The notes beneath the pieces were generated by a model. That model was not told the DNA's origin. It did no database searches and saw nothing but the letters and a program-made list of their open reading frames with translations. 8,044 nt of DNA from Erythrobacter sp. (GTDB lineage Bacteria; Pseudomonadota; Alphaproteobacteria; Sphingomonadales; Sphingomonadaceae): NCBI GenBank assembly GCA_003483125.1, contig DMWU01000136.1, forward strand, positions 1-8,044, in the 5' to 3' direction. The position numbers were made by a program, and so were the translations under genes. This document shows, piece by piece, positions 1-6,394 of this stretch (position 1 is its first letter; every line of letters starts with the position of its first letter).

Positions 1-507
1 CAGATAAGTCTGGTCGGCCGTCGCCCTCGTCGCATCGTTCCCTCCGTCCTTGACCACGAAGTTTGTAAACTGGCGATTTGCGATCCGCATCCGCTTCAGC
101 CAGTGCGGAGCCTTGATAAAGGAGCCGACTTCTTTGGCCAGTAGGTCTGATATGAACCTTCGGTCGGGCCGATAAGACCAGCGGTAATGCATGGCAGAAC
201 GCCATAGCCATTCATCGCCATAATCCTCGATCAGGTGGGCGATGAAATTCACCACCGGATCGGTTGGCAGGATCGAGGGCCGGGGCTGCTCCTTTTCTAT
301 CTGCAAGAGAATCGGGGTGGTGTCCGACATCCAGCGACCATCGTCGCGCTCGACAATCGGCATCTGCACAGCGCCCACTTTCTCGATGAGCATCTTCGCC
401 TCTCCATAAGGCGTTGGCAGGGCCTCGTAATCAATACCCTTATAGCGAAGATAGGCCTCTAGTTTGCCAGTGTAGTATGAGACGCGAGAGCCATAGACCT
501 TCCACAT
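1..507 (-). CDS. Glutathione S-transferase-like protein (3' end outside window)
   Basis: This is the N-terminal 169 residues of a soluble GST-fold protein; the reading frame stays open to the left edge. Residues 1-70 look like a thioredoxin-fold GST N-domain. They include an opening strand and turn (WKVYGSRVSYYTGK), a VQMP segment whose Pro50 is the likely cis-proline of the glutathione site, and SDTTPIL at 61-67 where the gamma-glutamyl-binding turn normally sits. The rest (about 75-169) is helical and rich in Trp and Arg, like a GST C-domain. The ATG at 507 has a GGGAGAA ribosome site 6-7 bases upstream. It lies 12 bases after the yjgR-type stop, so the two genes are probably cotranscribed. 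The substrate is unknown and catalysis is not shown: Ser10, Tyr11 and Tyr12 are candidate active-site residues. I am confident of the fold and not of the reaction. Confidence 0.8.
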   Translation of the reverse strand, partial: MWKVYGSRVSYYTGKLEAYLRYKGIDYEALPTPYGEAKMLIEKVGAVQMPIVERDDGRWMSDTTPILLQIEKEQPRPSILPTDPVVNFIAHLIEDYGDEWLWRSAMHYRWSYRPDRRFISDLLAKEVGSFIKAPHWLKRMRIANRQFTNFVVKDGGNDATRATADQTYL

Positions 508-519
508 TGCGCCTTCTCC

Positions 520-2094
520 CTAACGCATCAAGCCGCCGACCAGGTTGCGCACGAAGCGCCCGGCGATCCCGCCGCCAAGCTCGGTGGCGATAGTGCCCGC
601 AGCTGACGTAGCGGCCGAGCGCATGGGATTGGCCCGACTCTTCTTGCCTAGGACTGCCGCCGCCGCAATCGAGGCGGCGGATCCTGCCGCTGCGCTCATT
701 GCGCGTTTTCCGACCTTCTCCCACAGCGAAGTCGTCTTGCGGCTGCGCTTGCGCACCTCCTCTTCACCCTTCTCTTCCACCTCTTCGGCAGTGGCGGCTG
801 CATCGGAAGCCTTTGCCGCAAGTACCTCTTCCGCACTCTGGCGATCTATCCGCTCGTCATATTTGCCATCATGCGGGCTGACCGAATTGATGATCGCGCG
901 CTCTTTCGCATTTACGGGGCCGAGCCGGCTGCGAGGTGGCTTGATCAGAGTTCGTTGGACCACAGTTGGCGCGCCATCTTCGTCAAGCGTCGAAACCAGC
1001 GCCTCGCCCACTTTCAGCTCGGTAATAGCCTGTTCGACATCAAGATCGGGATTGATGCGGAACGTTTCCGCCGCCGCCTTGATTGCGCGCTGGTCACGCG
1101 GAGTAAAGGCGCGCAACGCATGTTGCACGCGATTGCCCAACTGACCTGCCACTTTCTCGGGAATATCGATCGGGTTCTGGGTGACGAAGAATACACCCAC
1201 GCCCTTTGAGCGGATCAGGCGCACCACCTGCTCGATCTTGTCCTCCAGTGCCTCTGGCGCATCATCGAACAGCAAGTGCGCCTCGTCGAAGAAGAATACG
1301 AGTTTTGGCTTTTCAGGGTCGCCAACCTCGGGCAGGCTTTCAAACAGCTCTGCCAAGAGCCACAGCAGGAAGGTCGCATAAAGTTTTGGGCTGCGCATGA
1401 GCTTGTCAGCCGCAAGTACATTGATGATACCGCGCCCTTCTTCATCCACGGTCAGGAAATCGTCAATTTCGAGCGCAGGCTCGCCAAAGAACATGTCGGC
1501 GCCTTGCGATTCAAAGCTAAGCAATTGGCGCTGGATGGCTCCTACGGAACGCTTGGAAACATTGCCGTATTTGCCGGACAACTCGGCTGCGTTCTCGCTT
1601 GCCCAGGCCAAAACGGATTGCAGATCCTCGAAATCGAGGATCAGCAAGCCATTGTCGTCGGCATGGCGGAAAACGATCTGGAGCACGCCTTCCTGTGTGT
1701 CGTTGAGGTCAAGTAGGCGAGCCAGCAGTAACGGCCCCATTTCACTCACCGTAGTGCGCACTGGGTGGCCCTGCTCTCCATACAAATCCCAGAAGACTGC
1801 CGGATTGTCGGAATAGGCATAATCATCCATGCCCAATTCCTTGGCCCGCCCCTCGAGCTTGTTTGCATGCTTGAACTTTGGCGAACCGGGCATGGAAATT
1901 CCCGACAGATCACCCTTCACGTCGGCTACGAACACGGGAACACCATTGGCTGAGAAGCTCTCGGCAAGCCCTTGCAGGGTCACCGTCTTGCCGGTGCCTG
2001 TTGCGCCTGCAATCAATCCGTGCCGGTTCACACGCGACAAATCGAGAAATTGCTTCGCGCCATTCACGCCCAGCCCCAGAAAAATTTCGCCCAT
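520..2094 (-). CDS. yjgR: YjgR-family HerA-like ATPase (DUF853)
   Basis: This is a 524-residue cytoplasmic P-loop ATPase of the YjgR group, related to HerA/FtsK hexameric motors. Walker A is GATGTGKT at residues 30-37. Walker B is LVFFFDEAH at 265-273, ending in DEAH. A following VTQNP segment near 304-308 leads into [20 protein letters not shown], which is typical of the family. The length is near the roughly 500 residues of E. coli YjgR. After about residue 420 the protein turns into a Glu/Lys-rich linker and then an Ala/Gly-rich tail ending [19 protein letters not shown] chose ATG 2094 because GGGGGA lies 9 bases upstream; the in-frame TTG at 2103 touches that site directly. The cellular role of the family is not established; DNA or nucleic-acid translocation is inferred from its relatives. 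The next gene, a GST-like protein, starts 12 bases downstream. Confidence 0.92.
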   Translation of the reverse strand: MGEIFLGLGVNGAKQFLDLSRVNRHGLIAGATGTGKTVTLQGLAESFSANGVPVFVADVKGDLSGISMPGSPKFKHANKLEGRAKELGMDDYAYSDNPAVFWDLYGEQGHPVRTTVSEMGPLLLARLLDLNDTQEGVLQIVFRHADDNGLLILDFEDLQSVLAWASENAAELSGKYGNVSKRSVGAIQRQLLSFESQGADMFFGEPALEIDDFLTVDEEGRGIINVLAADKLMRSPKLYATFLLWLLAELFESLPEVGDPEKPKLVFFFDEAHLLFDDAPEALEDKIEQVVRLIRSKGVGVFFVTQNPIDIPEKVAGQLGNRVQHALRAFTPRDQRAIKAAAETFRINPDLDVEQAITELKVGEALVSTLDEDGAPTVVQRTLIKPPRSRLGPVNAKERAIINSVSPHDGKYDERIDRQSAEEVLAAKASDAAATAEEVEEKGEEEVRKRSRKTTSLWEKVGKRAMSAAAGSAASIAAAAVLGKKSRANPMRSAATSAAGTIATELGGGIAGRFVRNLVGGLMR

Positions 2095-2130
2095 AAATGT
2101 CAATCCCCCACGTAAGAATCCGTATTTCTC

Positions 2131-2159
2131 AGTCTGGGGAATGGCTCAAGCGCGGTCAA
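2131..2159 (-). promoter_or_regulatory. Possible promoter for the yjgR-GST operon
   Basis: On the minus strand TTGACC (2154-2159) is followed after 17 bases by CAGACT (2131-2136), about 37 bases before the yjgR start. The -35 box is good (CTTGAC in context). The -10 box is poor against TATAAT. The same spacing and a near-identical second box occur upstream of rpmG. It is a weak prediction from spacing and position only. I saw no clear promoter for pabBC on the other strand of this 104-base divergent region. Confidence 0.3.
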
Positions 2160-2171
2160 GTTCTCGACTTG
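2157..2171. repeat. Small inverted repeat in the divergent yjgR/pabBC region
   Basis: CAAGT and ACTTG form a perfect 5-base inverted repeat around a TCTCG centre, 28 bases before the pabBC ATG. It overlaps the candidate -35 box of the minus-strand promoter. This could be an operator for a dimeric regulator of the divergent genes, but five bases can pair by chance. Confidence 0.25.
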
Positions 2172-2198
2172 TGAGATTGAGAAGCTAAGGCAGTTGAG

Positions 2199-4010
2199 AT
2201 GGCCAAGCCAAAACCCTTCATTCTTCTTGATGATGCGCGCCGCGACGGGGCTGCGCAGGCGCACCTGTTCGAGAATCCCAAGCAGGTCTTTTTGGCAGCG
2301 CGACCGGAAGAAGTTGCAGAGGTACTGGAACGGGCAGACGCGGCACGGATCGAGAGCGGCGGTATGCTGGCAGGCTATATCGCTTATGAGACAGGGCTGG
2401 CACTGGAAGAGCGCCTGATACCGCTAGCCGATGCTCGCAGCGGGGCAATGGGACCCCTTGTCTGGCTGGGCTTGTTCGATGCTGCGAAGGAAATTCCAGC
2501 AGGCGACGTTCCGCGATGGCTGGCCGGGCAGGGCAAGGGGCCTGCATCCATCGGCCCGATGACGCCCCAGCTATCGACCGGCGGATACATTGCTGCCTTT
2601 GAGCGATTGCAGGAGGCGATCCGCGCGGGCGATATCTACCAGGTCAATCTCACCTACCCCCTATTGGGGTCCTATCGCGGTGATCCAATCTCGCTTTATG
2701 CTGCACTGCGGCCCGCGGCACAGGCGGGCTATGGCGGAATCCTGTTCGACGGTTCGCACTATCTGCTCAGCCTTTCGCCTGAACTCTTTGTTTCGCTGAA
2801 ATCGGGGCAGGCGCGCGTAAAACCGATGAAGGGTACTCGACCGCGCGTTGCAGACCCGCAAGCCGATCAGGCCATGGCCGAGGAATTGGCCGGATCGGTT
2901 AAGGACAAAGCCGAAAACCTCATGATCGTGGACCTGATGCGTAACGATCTTTCACGCGTGGCGGAGCCCGGTAGCGTCGAAGTTGAAGGCCTCTACGATG
3001 TCGAAACCTATCCGACGGTGCACCAGATGGTCTCGACCGTCCATGCACGCGTACAACAGGGCAAGGGAGCAATAGAACTGGTTCGCGCAATCTTCCCTTG
3101 TGGATCGATCACCGGCGCACCCAAGATCCGCGCGATGGAGCTGATCAACCAGGTGGAAGGGAGTGCCCGCGGCGCATATTGCGGAGCGATCGGCCGGATT
3201 GATGCGAATGGTGATGCGGCATTCAATGTCGCAATCCGCACGCTCCGCCTGACACCCATCGAGAACGGTCAAGGCACCGCCCAACTTGGCGTTGGCTCTG
3301 CAATCGTGGCAGATAGCGACGCGATGGGCGAACGACGCGAAAGTGAAATCAAGGCGGGCTTCCTGCGGGCCAGCTCAAGCGAGCTTGGCGCGCCTTCGTT
3401 CGACCTGATCGAAAGCATGTTGTTTGAGCCCGACAAAGGCATCGAATTGTTGGAGCTTCACCTCAAGCGGCTGAAAAGAAGTGCAAAGGAGCTGGGGTTT
3501 GCCTTTGACCGTCACGCCGTACGTAACCAGATACAGGCGCTGTGTTTTGAGCTCGAAACCCGCAGCAAGATACGCCTGCTTGTGTCGCGCAGTGGCGCGA
3601 CCTCGCTAGAGGCCATTGTCCTTGCCGCAGCCGGATCGCATGAAATGGAAGTGATCGCGTTGCCTCTGCCGGTTGATACGGGCGATTGGAGATTGCGGCA
3701 CAAGACGAGCGACCGCGCCTTTTATGAGGAAGGGTTGGCTGTGGCGCGCAGTGCCGGAGCTGAAGAGGCCATCTTTGTGCGACCAGACGGACTGGTGACC
3801 GAGGGTTGCTTCACCAACATTTTTGTCGAGCGCGATGGCACATTGCTTACACCGCCGGCGCAATTGGGGCTGCTTCCAGGCGTATTGCGCCGTTCGATGA
3901 TCAAGGAAGATCGCGCAATCGAAGCGGAACTTACCGTTGATGATCTGGCCGATGGCTTCTTGATTGGCAATGCGGTGCGCGGCCTGATCAACGTCAGGCT
4001 CAAGCCATGA
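2199..4010 (+). CDS. pabB: Fused aminodeoxychorismate synthase component I / aminodeoxychorismate lyase (PabBC)
   Basis: This 603-residue bifunctional enzyme makes p-aminobenzoate for folate. Residues about 1-390 are PabB, which converts chorismate to 4-amino-4-deoxychorismate using ammonia from the PabA glutaminase (not in this window). Visible PabB motifs are GDIYQVNLTYPL (144-155), PMKGTRPR (209-216), KDKAENLMIVDLMRNDLSR (235-253) and GSITGAPKIRAMELI (302-316). Lys211 in PMKGT is the nucleophile that separates PabB from the PIAGT of anthranilate synthase. Residues about 400-603 are a class IV aminotransferase-fold lyase that releases pyruvate. Here Lys502 in RHKTSDR is the likely PLP lysine, and VTEGCFTNIFV (533-543) and LLPGVLR (558-564) complete the site. 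The PabB half is shorter at its N-terminus than E. coli PabB, as in many fused forms. AAGG lies 8 bases before the ATG. The stop overlaps the next gene in ATGA. Confidence 0.95.
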   Translation: MAKPKPFILLDDARRDGAAQAHLFENPKQVFLAARPEEVAEVLERADAARIESGGMLAGYIAYETGLALEERLIPLADARSGAMGPLVWLGLFDAAKEIPAGDVPRWLAGQGKGPASIGPMTPQLSTGGYIAAFERLQEAIRAGDIYQVNLTYPLLGSYRGDPISLYAALRPAAQAGYGGILFDGSHYLLSLSPELFVSLKSGQARVKPMKGTRPRVADPQADQAMAEELAGSVKDKAENLMIVDLMRNDLSRVAEPGSVEVEGLYDVETYPTVHQMVSTVHARVQQGKGAIELVRAIFPCGSITGAPKIRAMELINQVEGSARGAYCGAIGRIDANGDAAFNVAIRTLRLTPIENGQGTAQLGVGSAIVADSDAMGERRESEIKAGFLRASSSELGAPSFDLIESMLFEPDKGIELLELHLKRLKRSAKELGFAFDRHAVRNQIQALCFELETRSKIRLLVSRSGATSLEAIVLAAAGSHEMEVIALPLPVDTGDWRLRHKTSDRAFYEEGLAVARSAGAEEAIFVRPDGLVTEGCFTNIFVERDGTLLTPPAQLGLLPGVLRRSMIKEDRAIEAELTVDDLADGFLIGNAVRGLINVRLKP

Positions 4011-4657
4011 TCGAAATTCTCTATGAGGACGGAGAGGCGCTGGTGATCAACAAGCCAGCCGGTCTACCGATCGAGCGCCCTCGCAGGGGTGGCCCTTCGC
4101 TCGAGGATCACCTGGATGAACTCAAGCTGGGCTTCCAGCGTGCGCCCGTGCCAGTACACCGGCTCGATACCGACACTTCGGGATGCCTCTTGCTTGCCCG
4201 CAATCCGAAAGCATTGAAACGTTTCAATCGCGCATTCGAACAGCGACTGGTTGAAAAAAGCTATGTTGCGATCCTTGATGGCATTCCGAAAGGCAAAAAC
4301 GGAACGATTGAACTTTCGCTCTCAAAGATCAGCTCGAAGGAAAAGGGCTGGCGAATGATTGCAGCAAAGAAGGGCAAGCCAGCAATAACGCACTGGGAGC
4401 TGGTTGACACAATGGGCCAGCGCAGTGTCATTCGTTTCAAGACTGAAACCGGCCGAACACACCAGATTCGCGTGCATGCTCTGACAGGACTGGGAGTGTC
4501 GCTACTGGGGGACCCAATCTACGGAACTGGCAAGGATGCAGCGCGCACCATGCTTCACGCCGAAAGCCTGGTTGTGCCGCGTGAAGGCAAACCGGCGATA
4601 GAGGCGCGCGCGCCGTTGCCCGCTGATTTCGTCGCTTTGGGTGTGCACGATGGATAA
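4007..4657 (+). CDS. RluA-family RNA pseudouridine synthase
   Basis: This 216-residue enzyme isomerises uridine to pseudouridine in RNA. Motif HRLDTDTSG (51-59) contains the catalytic Asp54. KSYVAILDG (84-92), GRTHQIRVH (149-157) and GDPIYG (168-173) are the other RluA-family signatures. There is no N-terminal S4 domain, and the length is close to the 219 residues of E. coli RluA. The substrate cannot be read from sequence: 23S rRNA, tRNA or both are possible, so I give no symbol. The ATG sits inside the pabBC stop (ATGA, 4-base overlap), which implies translational coupling. Its own stop overlaps the start of arfB by 8 bases. The closest alternative call is an RluC/D-like or TruC-like enzyme of the same superfamily. 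Confidence 0.93.
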   Translation: MIEILYEDGEALVINKPAGLPIERPRRGGPSLEDHLDELKLGFQRAPVPVHRLDTDTSGCLLLARNPKALKRFNRAFEQRLVEKSYVAILDGIPKGKNGTIELSLSKISSKEKGWRMIAAKKGKPAITHWELVDTMGQRSVIRFKTETGRTHQIRVHALTGLGVSLLGDPIYGTGKDAARTMLHAESLVVPREGKPAIEARAPLPADFVALGVHDG

Positions 4658-5066
4658 AGGCCTGCTTGCCCGCGCACACAGGCTGAGCGAGGAGAGCTTC
4701 CTTGCTGGCAGCGGGCCAGGCGGGCAGAATGCAAACAAGGTCGCGACTGAAGTCCAGCTAAGGCTTAACATCTACAAATTGCACCTTCCGCCTCCTGTAT
4801 TTGCGCGCTTGCGATCGCTTGCCGGGTCGAAACTTACGGCTAGCGGGGGCCTCCTGATCACCTCCAAGGAATATCGTACGCAAGAAGCCAATCGGGCTGA
4901 TGCACGCCGCAAGCTGGAAGAATTGCTCGAAGAGGCGCACCGCCAGCCGAAAAAACGCGCCAAGAGCCGCGTCAACCGCGCGAACAAGGTGGCGCGGCTG
5001 AAAAGCAAGAAAGCACGCAGTGAAGTGAAGACCAGACGCGGCAAGATATCGCGCAATGATTGGTAG
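4650..5066 (+). CDS. arfB: Peptidyl-tRNA hydrolase ArfB (YaeJ), ribosome rescue factor
   Basis: This 138-residue protein hydrolyses peptidyl-tRNA on ribosomes stalled at the end of truncated mRNA, as a backup to trans-translation. The N-terminal release-factor-like domain carries GSGPGGQNANK (20-30) with the catalytic GGQ at 24-26. RTQEANR (about 75-81) matches the conserved RSQELNR-type segment of the family. The tail from about 95 to 138 is strongly basic and ends KTRRGKISRNDW. In the family this tail enters the empty mRNA channel and senses the stall. The length matches E. coli ArfB (140). I chose ATG 4650 over the in-frame GTG 4641 because it gives the usual family N-terminus; neither has a good Shine-Dalgarno site. 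It overlaps the pseudouridine synthase gene by 8 bases, so it probably depends on coupled translation. Confidence 0.93.
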   Translation: MDKGLLARAHRLSEESFLAGSGPGGQNANKVATEVQLRLNIYKLHLPPPVFARLRSLAGSKLTASGGLLITSKEYRTQEANRADARRKLEELLEEAHRQPKKRAKSRVNRANKVARLKSKKARSEVKTRRGKISRNDW

Positions 5067-5085
5067 CCAGCCGCCCTTAGAAAGC

Positions 5086-5114
5086 TTGACTTTCACAGCA
5101 GAATCGACCAGACG
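5086..5114 (+). promoter_or_regulatory. Possible rpmG promoter
   Basis: TTGACT (5086-5091, CTTGAC in context) is followed after 17 bases by CAGACG (5109-5114). It lies just after the arfB stop and would give a leader of roughly 75-80 bases before rpmG. The -10 box is weak by the E. coli consensus. The same arrangement occurs before yjgR on the other strand. A separate promoter is reasonable because rpmG lies 132 bases beyond the upstream operon. Confidence 0.3.
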
Positions 5115-5126
5115 CGCGCGCTGAAT

Positions 5127-5145
5127 GGCGGCGTTCGACGTCGCC
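5127..5145 (+). repeat. Hairpin in the rpmG leader
   Basis: GGCGGCGT and ACGTCGCC can pair over 8 positions, with one G-U wobble, around a TCG loop. It would form near the 5' end of an rpmG transcript started at the candidate promoter. There is no T-run after it, so it is not an evident terminator. A role in mRNA stability or control is speculative. Confidence 0.35.
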
Positions 5146-5198
5146 TGTTGTGTTTATGGCCCGCTGTGGCCGCTTTAAGATATTATCAGGAACCCGCC

Positions 5199-5366
5199 AT
5201 GGCGAAGCCCGCAACCGTGAAGATCAAACTGGTCTCGACCGCCGACACAGGCTTTTATTACGTGACCAAGAAGAATCCACGCAACATCACTGAAAAGATG
5301 ACCTTCCGTAAGTATGACCCGGTCGTGCGCAAGCATGTCGAGTTCAAGGAAGCCAAGATCAAGTGA
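5199..5366 (+). CDS. rpmG: 50S ribosomal protein L33 (zinc-free form)
   Basis: This 55-residue basic protein of the large ribosomal subunit starts [19 protein letters not shown] and ends FKEAKIK, as L33 proteins do. The [10 protein letters not shown] segment and the [10 protein letters not shown] segment are characteristic. It has no cysteines, so it is the zinc-independent (C-minus) form. AGGA lies 7 bases before ATG 5199. An in-frame extension upstream to about 5148 is not typical of the family and is rejected. The gene stands alone between arfB and lolA, with a leader of about 80 bases that contains a hairpin, and it is followed by a 12-base-pair stem-loop. Confidence 0.97.
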   Translation: MAKPATVKIKLVSTADTGFYYVTKKNPRNITEKMTFRKYDPVVRKHVEFKEAKIK

Positions 5367-5372
5367 TCGTAT

Positions 5373-5400
5373 CTGAATTTCGAGTAATCTCGAAGTTCAG
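5373..5400 (+). terminator. Stem-loop after rpmG, possible terminator or processing hairpin
   Basis: CTGAATTTCGAG (5373-5384) and CTCGAAGTTCAG (5389-5400) form a 12-base-pair stem with one U-G wobble and a TAAT loop. It begins 6 bases after the rpmG stop. No T-run follows, so it is not a standard Rho-independent terminator. It could stabilise the rpmG 3' end, partly terminate transcription, or be a protein-binding palindrome in the lolA upstream region. Confidence 0.5.
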
Positions 5401-5408
5401 TGACTGTT

Positions 5409-5431
5409 CAAAGCTTTGCCGCTAAAGCGGC
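5409..5431. repeat. Two adjacent palindromes upstream of lolA
   Basis: CAAAGCTTTG (5409-5418) is a perfect 10-base palindrome. It is joined at base 5418 to GCCGC-TAAA-GCGGC (5418-5431), a perfect 5-base-pair hairpin that ends four bases before the chosen lolA ATG. The second hairpin contains AAGCGG, the only purine-rich run near a plausible ribosome-binding distance. Folding could therefore limit lolA translation. This is inference from complementarity alone. Confidence 0.4.
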
Positions 5432-5435
5432 CAGC

Positions 5436-6101
5436 ATGAAAATTCGTGAATCTATCCGGCAAGCGCCTTTGCGGATGGCGTTCGTCGCTGCGCTTGGGCT
5501 TTCATTGCCGCTGGTCGCCCTGGGCACGCCAGCCTCATCGCAAGAAACGCAGCCAGCCGATCTTGACCGCGCTGTTTCTGCCTTGCGGGCCATTTCCACG
5601 ATGCAGGCCGATTTTTCGCAAACCGATCGGCAGGGACAGACTGCTACCGGCGTAATGACGCTGAAAAGGCCCGGAAAGATCCGTTTTCAGTACCAGGAAG
5701 ACATTCCTTTGCTGGTGGTCTCCAATGGCCGCTCACTCTACCTGATCGATTACGAAGTGAACCAGGTACAGCGCTGGCCAATCAGGCGTTCACCCCTTGG
5801 TGCACTGCTTGATCCTGATCGCGATGTGGGCAAATTCGGGAAATTGGTGCCGACGAACAATCCCGATGTCGTTAGCATCGAGGTCCGCGACCCCAAGCGG
5901 CCTGAATTTGGGGTTATCACGCTCATTTTCGTGCGCAACGATACAGCGCCCGGGGGTCTGCAATTGACCAACTGGGTAGCGGTCGATTCTCAGAACCATC
6001 GCACCACGATTCGACTTCGGAATCACCGCTATGGTGTCGAGGCAGCAGACAGCACGTTCAGGTTCCGCGATCCGCGCAGGACATCTCGTCGACCACGCTG
6101 A
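5436..6101 (+). CDS. lolA: Outer-membrane lipoprotein carrier protein LolA
   Basis: This periplasmic chaperone takes lipoproteins from the LolCDE complex and carries them to the outer membrane. From ATG 5436 it has 221 residues. Residues 1-13 form a basic n-region (KIRESIRQAPLR). A hydrophobic run follows (about 14-30), then a likely signal-peptidase site near residues 33-37 (PASSQE). The LolA fold is seen in the sequence around MQADFSQ, the GVMTLKRPGKIRFQY strands, LYLIDYEVNQVQRWPI, and the SPLGALLDP segment. The C-terminus is unusually Arg-rich (RFRDPRRTSRRPR). An upstream in-frame GTG at 5400 would put 12 residues before the signal peptide and is less likely. A later ATG (5475) would lose the basic n-region. 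LolB is usually absent from alphaproteobacteria, so LolA may also handle insertion there. A lolA-xth order is common in this class, as I recall it. Confidence 0.9.
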   Translation: MKIRESIRQAPLRMAFVAALGLSLPLVALGTPASSQETQPADLDRAVSALRAISTMQADFSQTDRQGQTATGVMTLKRPGKIRFQYQEDIPLLVVSNGRSLYLIDYEVNQVQRWPIRRSPLGALLDPDRDVGKFGKLVPTNNPDVVSIEVRDPKRPEFGVITLIFVRNDTAPGGLQLTNWVAVDSQNHRTTIRLRNHRYGVEAADSTFRFRDPRRTSRRPR

Positions 6102-6111
6102 ACGGCTCAGC
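6097..6111 (+). repeat. Small hairpin overlapping the lolA stop
   Basis: GCTGA and TCAGC pair perfectly over 5 bases around an ACGGC loop; the left arm contains the lolA stop codon. The following sequence is CT-rich but has no clear T-run. It is at most a weak terminator. Confidence 0.25.
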
Positions 6112-6184
6112 CTCCCTCTGTTGTAAGTATGCGACAAAATGCTGCCGTTCGTTCAGTGAAGTGAAAGCCGGTTGTATCTAGTAT

Positions 6185-6314
6185 TTGTGGCTCAAGGTGA
6201 TCAAAGTCGGGCTCCCCCCTGTTGCCCTTGCCTTCAACTAGGTCCCCTTGGTTTAGCGTGACGAACGCTTTTACCCAAACCCTCGTCCCAATGCCCCCGG
6301 GACGAGGGTTTTTT
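6185..6314 (+). ncRNA. Candidate small RNA or structured lolA 3' UTR
   Basis: The 293 bases between lolA and xth contain no credible coding frame but end, for transcription purposes, in a strong terminator at 6277-6314. Upstream of it lie a C-rich run CTCCCCCCT (6212-6220), a hairpin AACTAGG-TCCC-CTTGGTT (6236-6253, with wobbles), and a perfect 5-base-pair hairpin AGCGT-GACGA-ACGCT (6255-6269). Single-stranded C-rich segments plus a terminal hairpin are common in bacterial small RNAs. The start is a guess: only weak -10-like boxes (for example TAGTAT at 6179-6184) are visible. It may instead be a long 3' UTR of lolA. I recognise no known RNA family here. Confidence 0.25.
6277..6314 (+). terminator. 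Strong Rho-independent terminator between lolA and xth
   Basis: CCCTCGTCCC (6280-6289) and GGGACGAGGG (6299-6308) form a perfect 10-base-pair GC-rich stem with a 9-base loop. Six Ts follow (6309-6314), and three As precede the stem. The orientation terminates plus-strand transcripts coming from lolA or from an RNA in the spacer. xth must therefore rely on its own promoter or on read-through. Confidence 0.92.
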
Positions 6315-6339
6315 CTTGGTCGTAGAGGATTTTGAAAGC

Positions 6340-6355
6340 GCACATCCAAATGTGC
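6340..6355. repeat. Inverted repeat upstream of xth, possible operator
   Basis: GCACAT and ATGTGC are a perfect 6-base inverted repeat with a CCAA spacer. It lies between the terminator and the xth start, in the 80 bases where an xth promoter should be. TTGAAA (6332-6337) just before it and CTAGAC (6359-6364) just after it are loose promoter-like boxes, but their 21-base spacing is too long for a normal promoter. The repeat does not match the alphaproteobacterial LexA box (GTTC-N7-GTTC). Confidence 0.35.
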
Positions 6356-6394
6356 TGACTAGACCCGGGGCGACGTGCATCCTAAGGCCCGCAA

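Noticed and set aside
235..462. 75-codon plus-strand frame opposite the GST-like gene
   Set aside because: Antisense shadow; the opposite strand gives a continuous GST-type protein with a good start.
545..1144. 199-codon open frame on the plus strand opposite the yjgR-type gene
   Set aside because: It lies entirely antisense to a gene with clear Walker motifs, has low-complexity Ser/Ala-rich composition, and resembles no family I know.
5148..5198. Upstream in-frame extension of rpmG by 17 codons
   Set aside because: L33 proteins begin at MAK-type N-termini; ATG 5199 has a good AGGA site and the extension has no family support.
6147..6154. GTTCGTTC considered as a LexA site
   Set aside because: The alphaproteobacterial box needs GTTC repeated with seven bases between; here the copies are adjacent and nearly 250 bases from xth.
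6129..6164. 11-codon plus-strand frame (MRQNAAVRSVK) after lolA
   Set aside because: No ribosome site and too short to support from sequence alone.
6212..6220. C-rich run in the lolA-xth spacer as a regulator of yjgR through its GGGGGA ribosome site
   Set aside because: Only six consecutive pairs can form, which is expected by chance between C-rich and G-rich runs.
6107..6349. 80-codon minus-strand frame across the lolA-xth spacer
   Set aside because: It runs through the perfect terminator hairpin and its product looks unstructured and unfamiliar.
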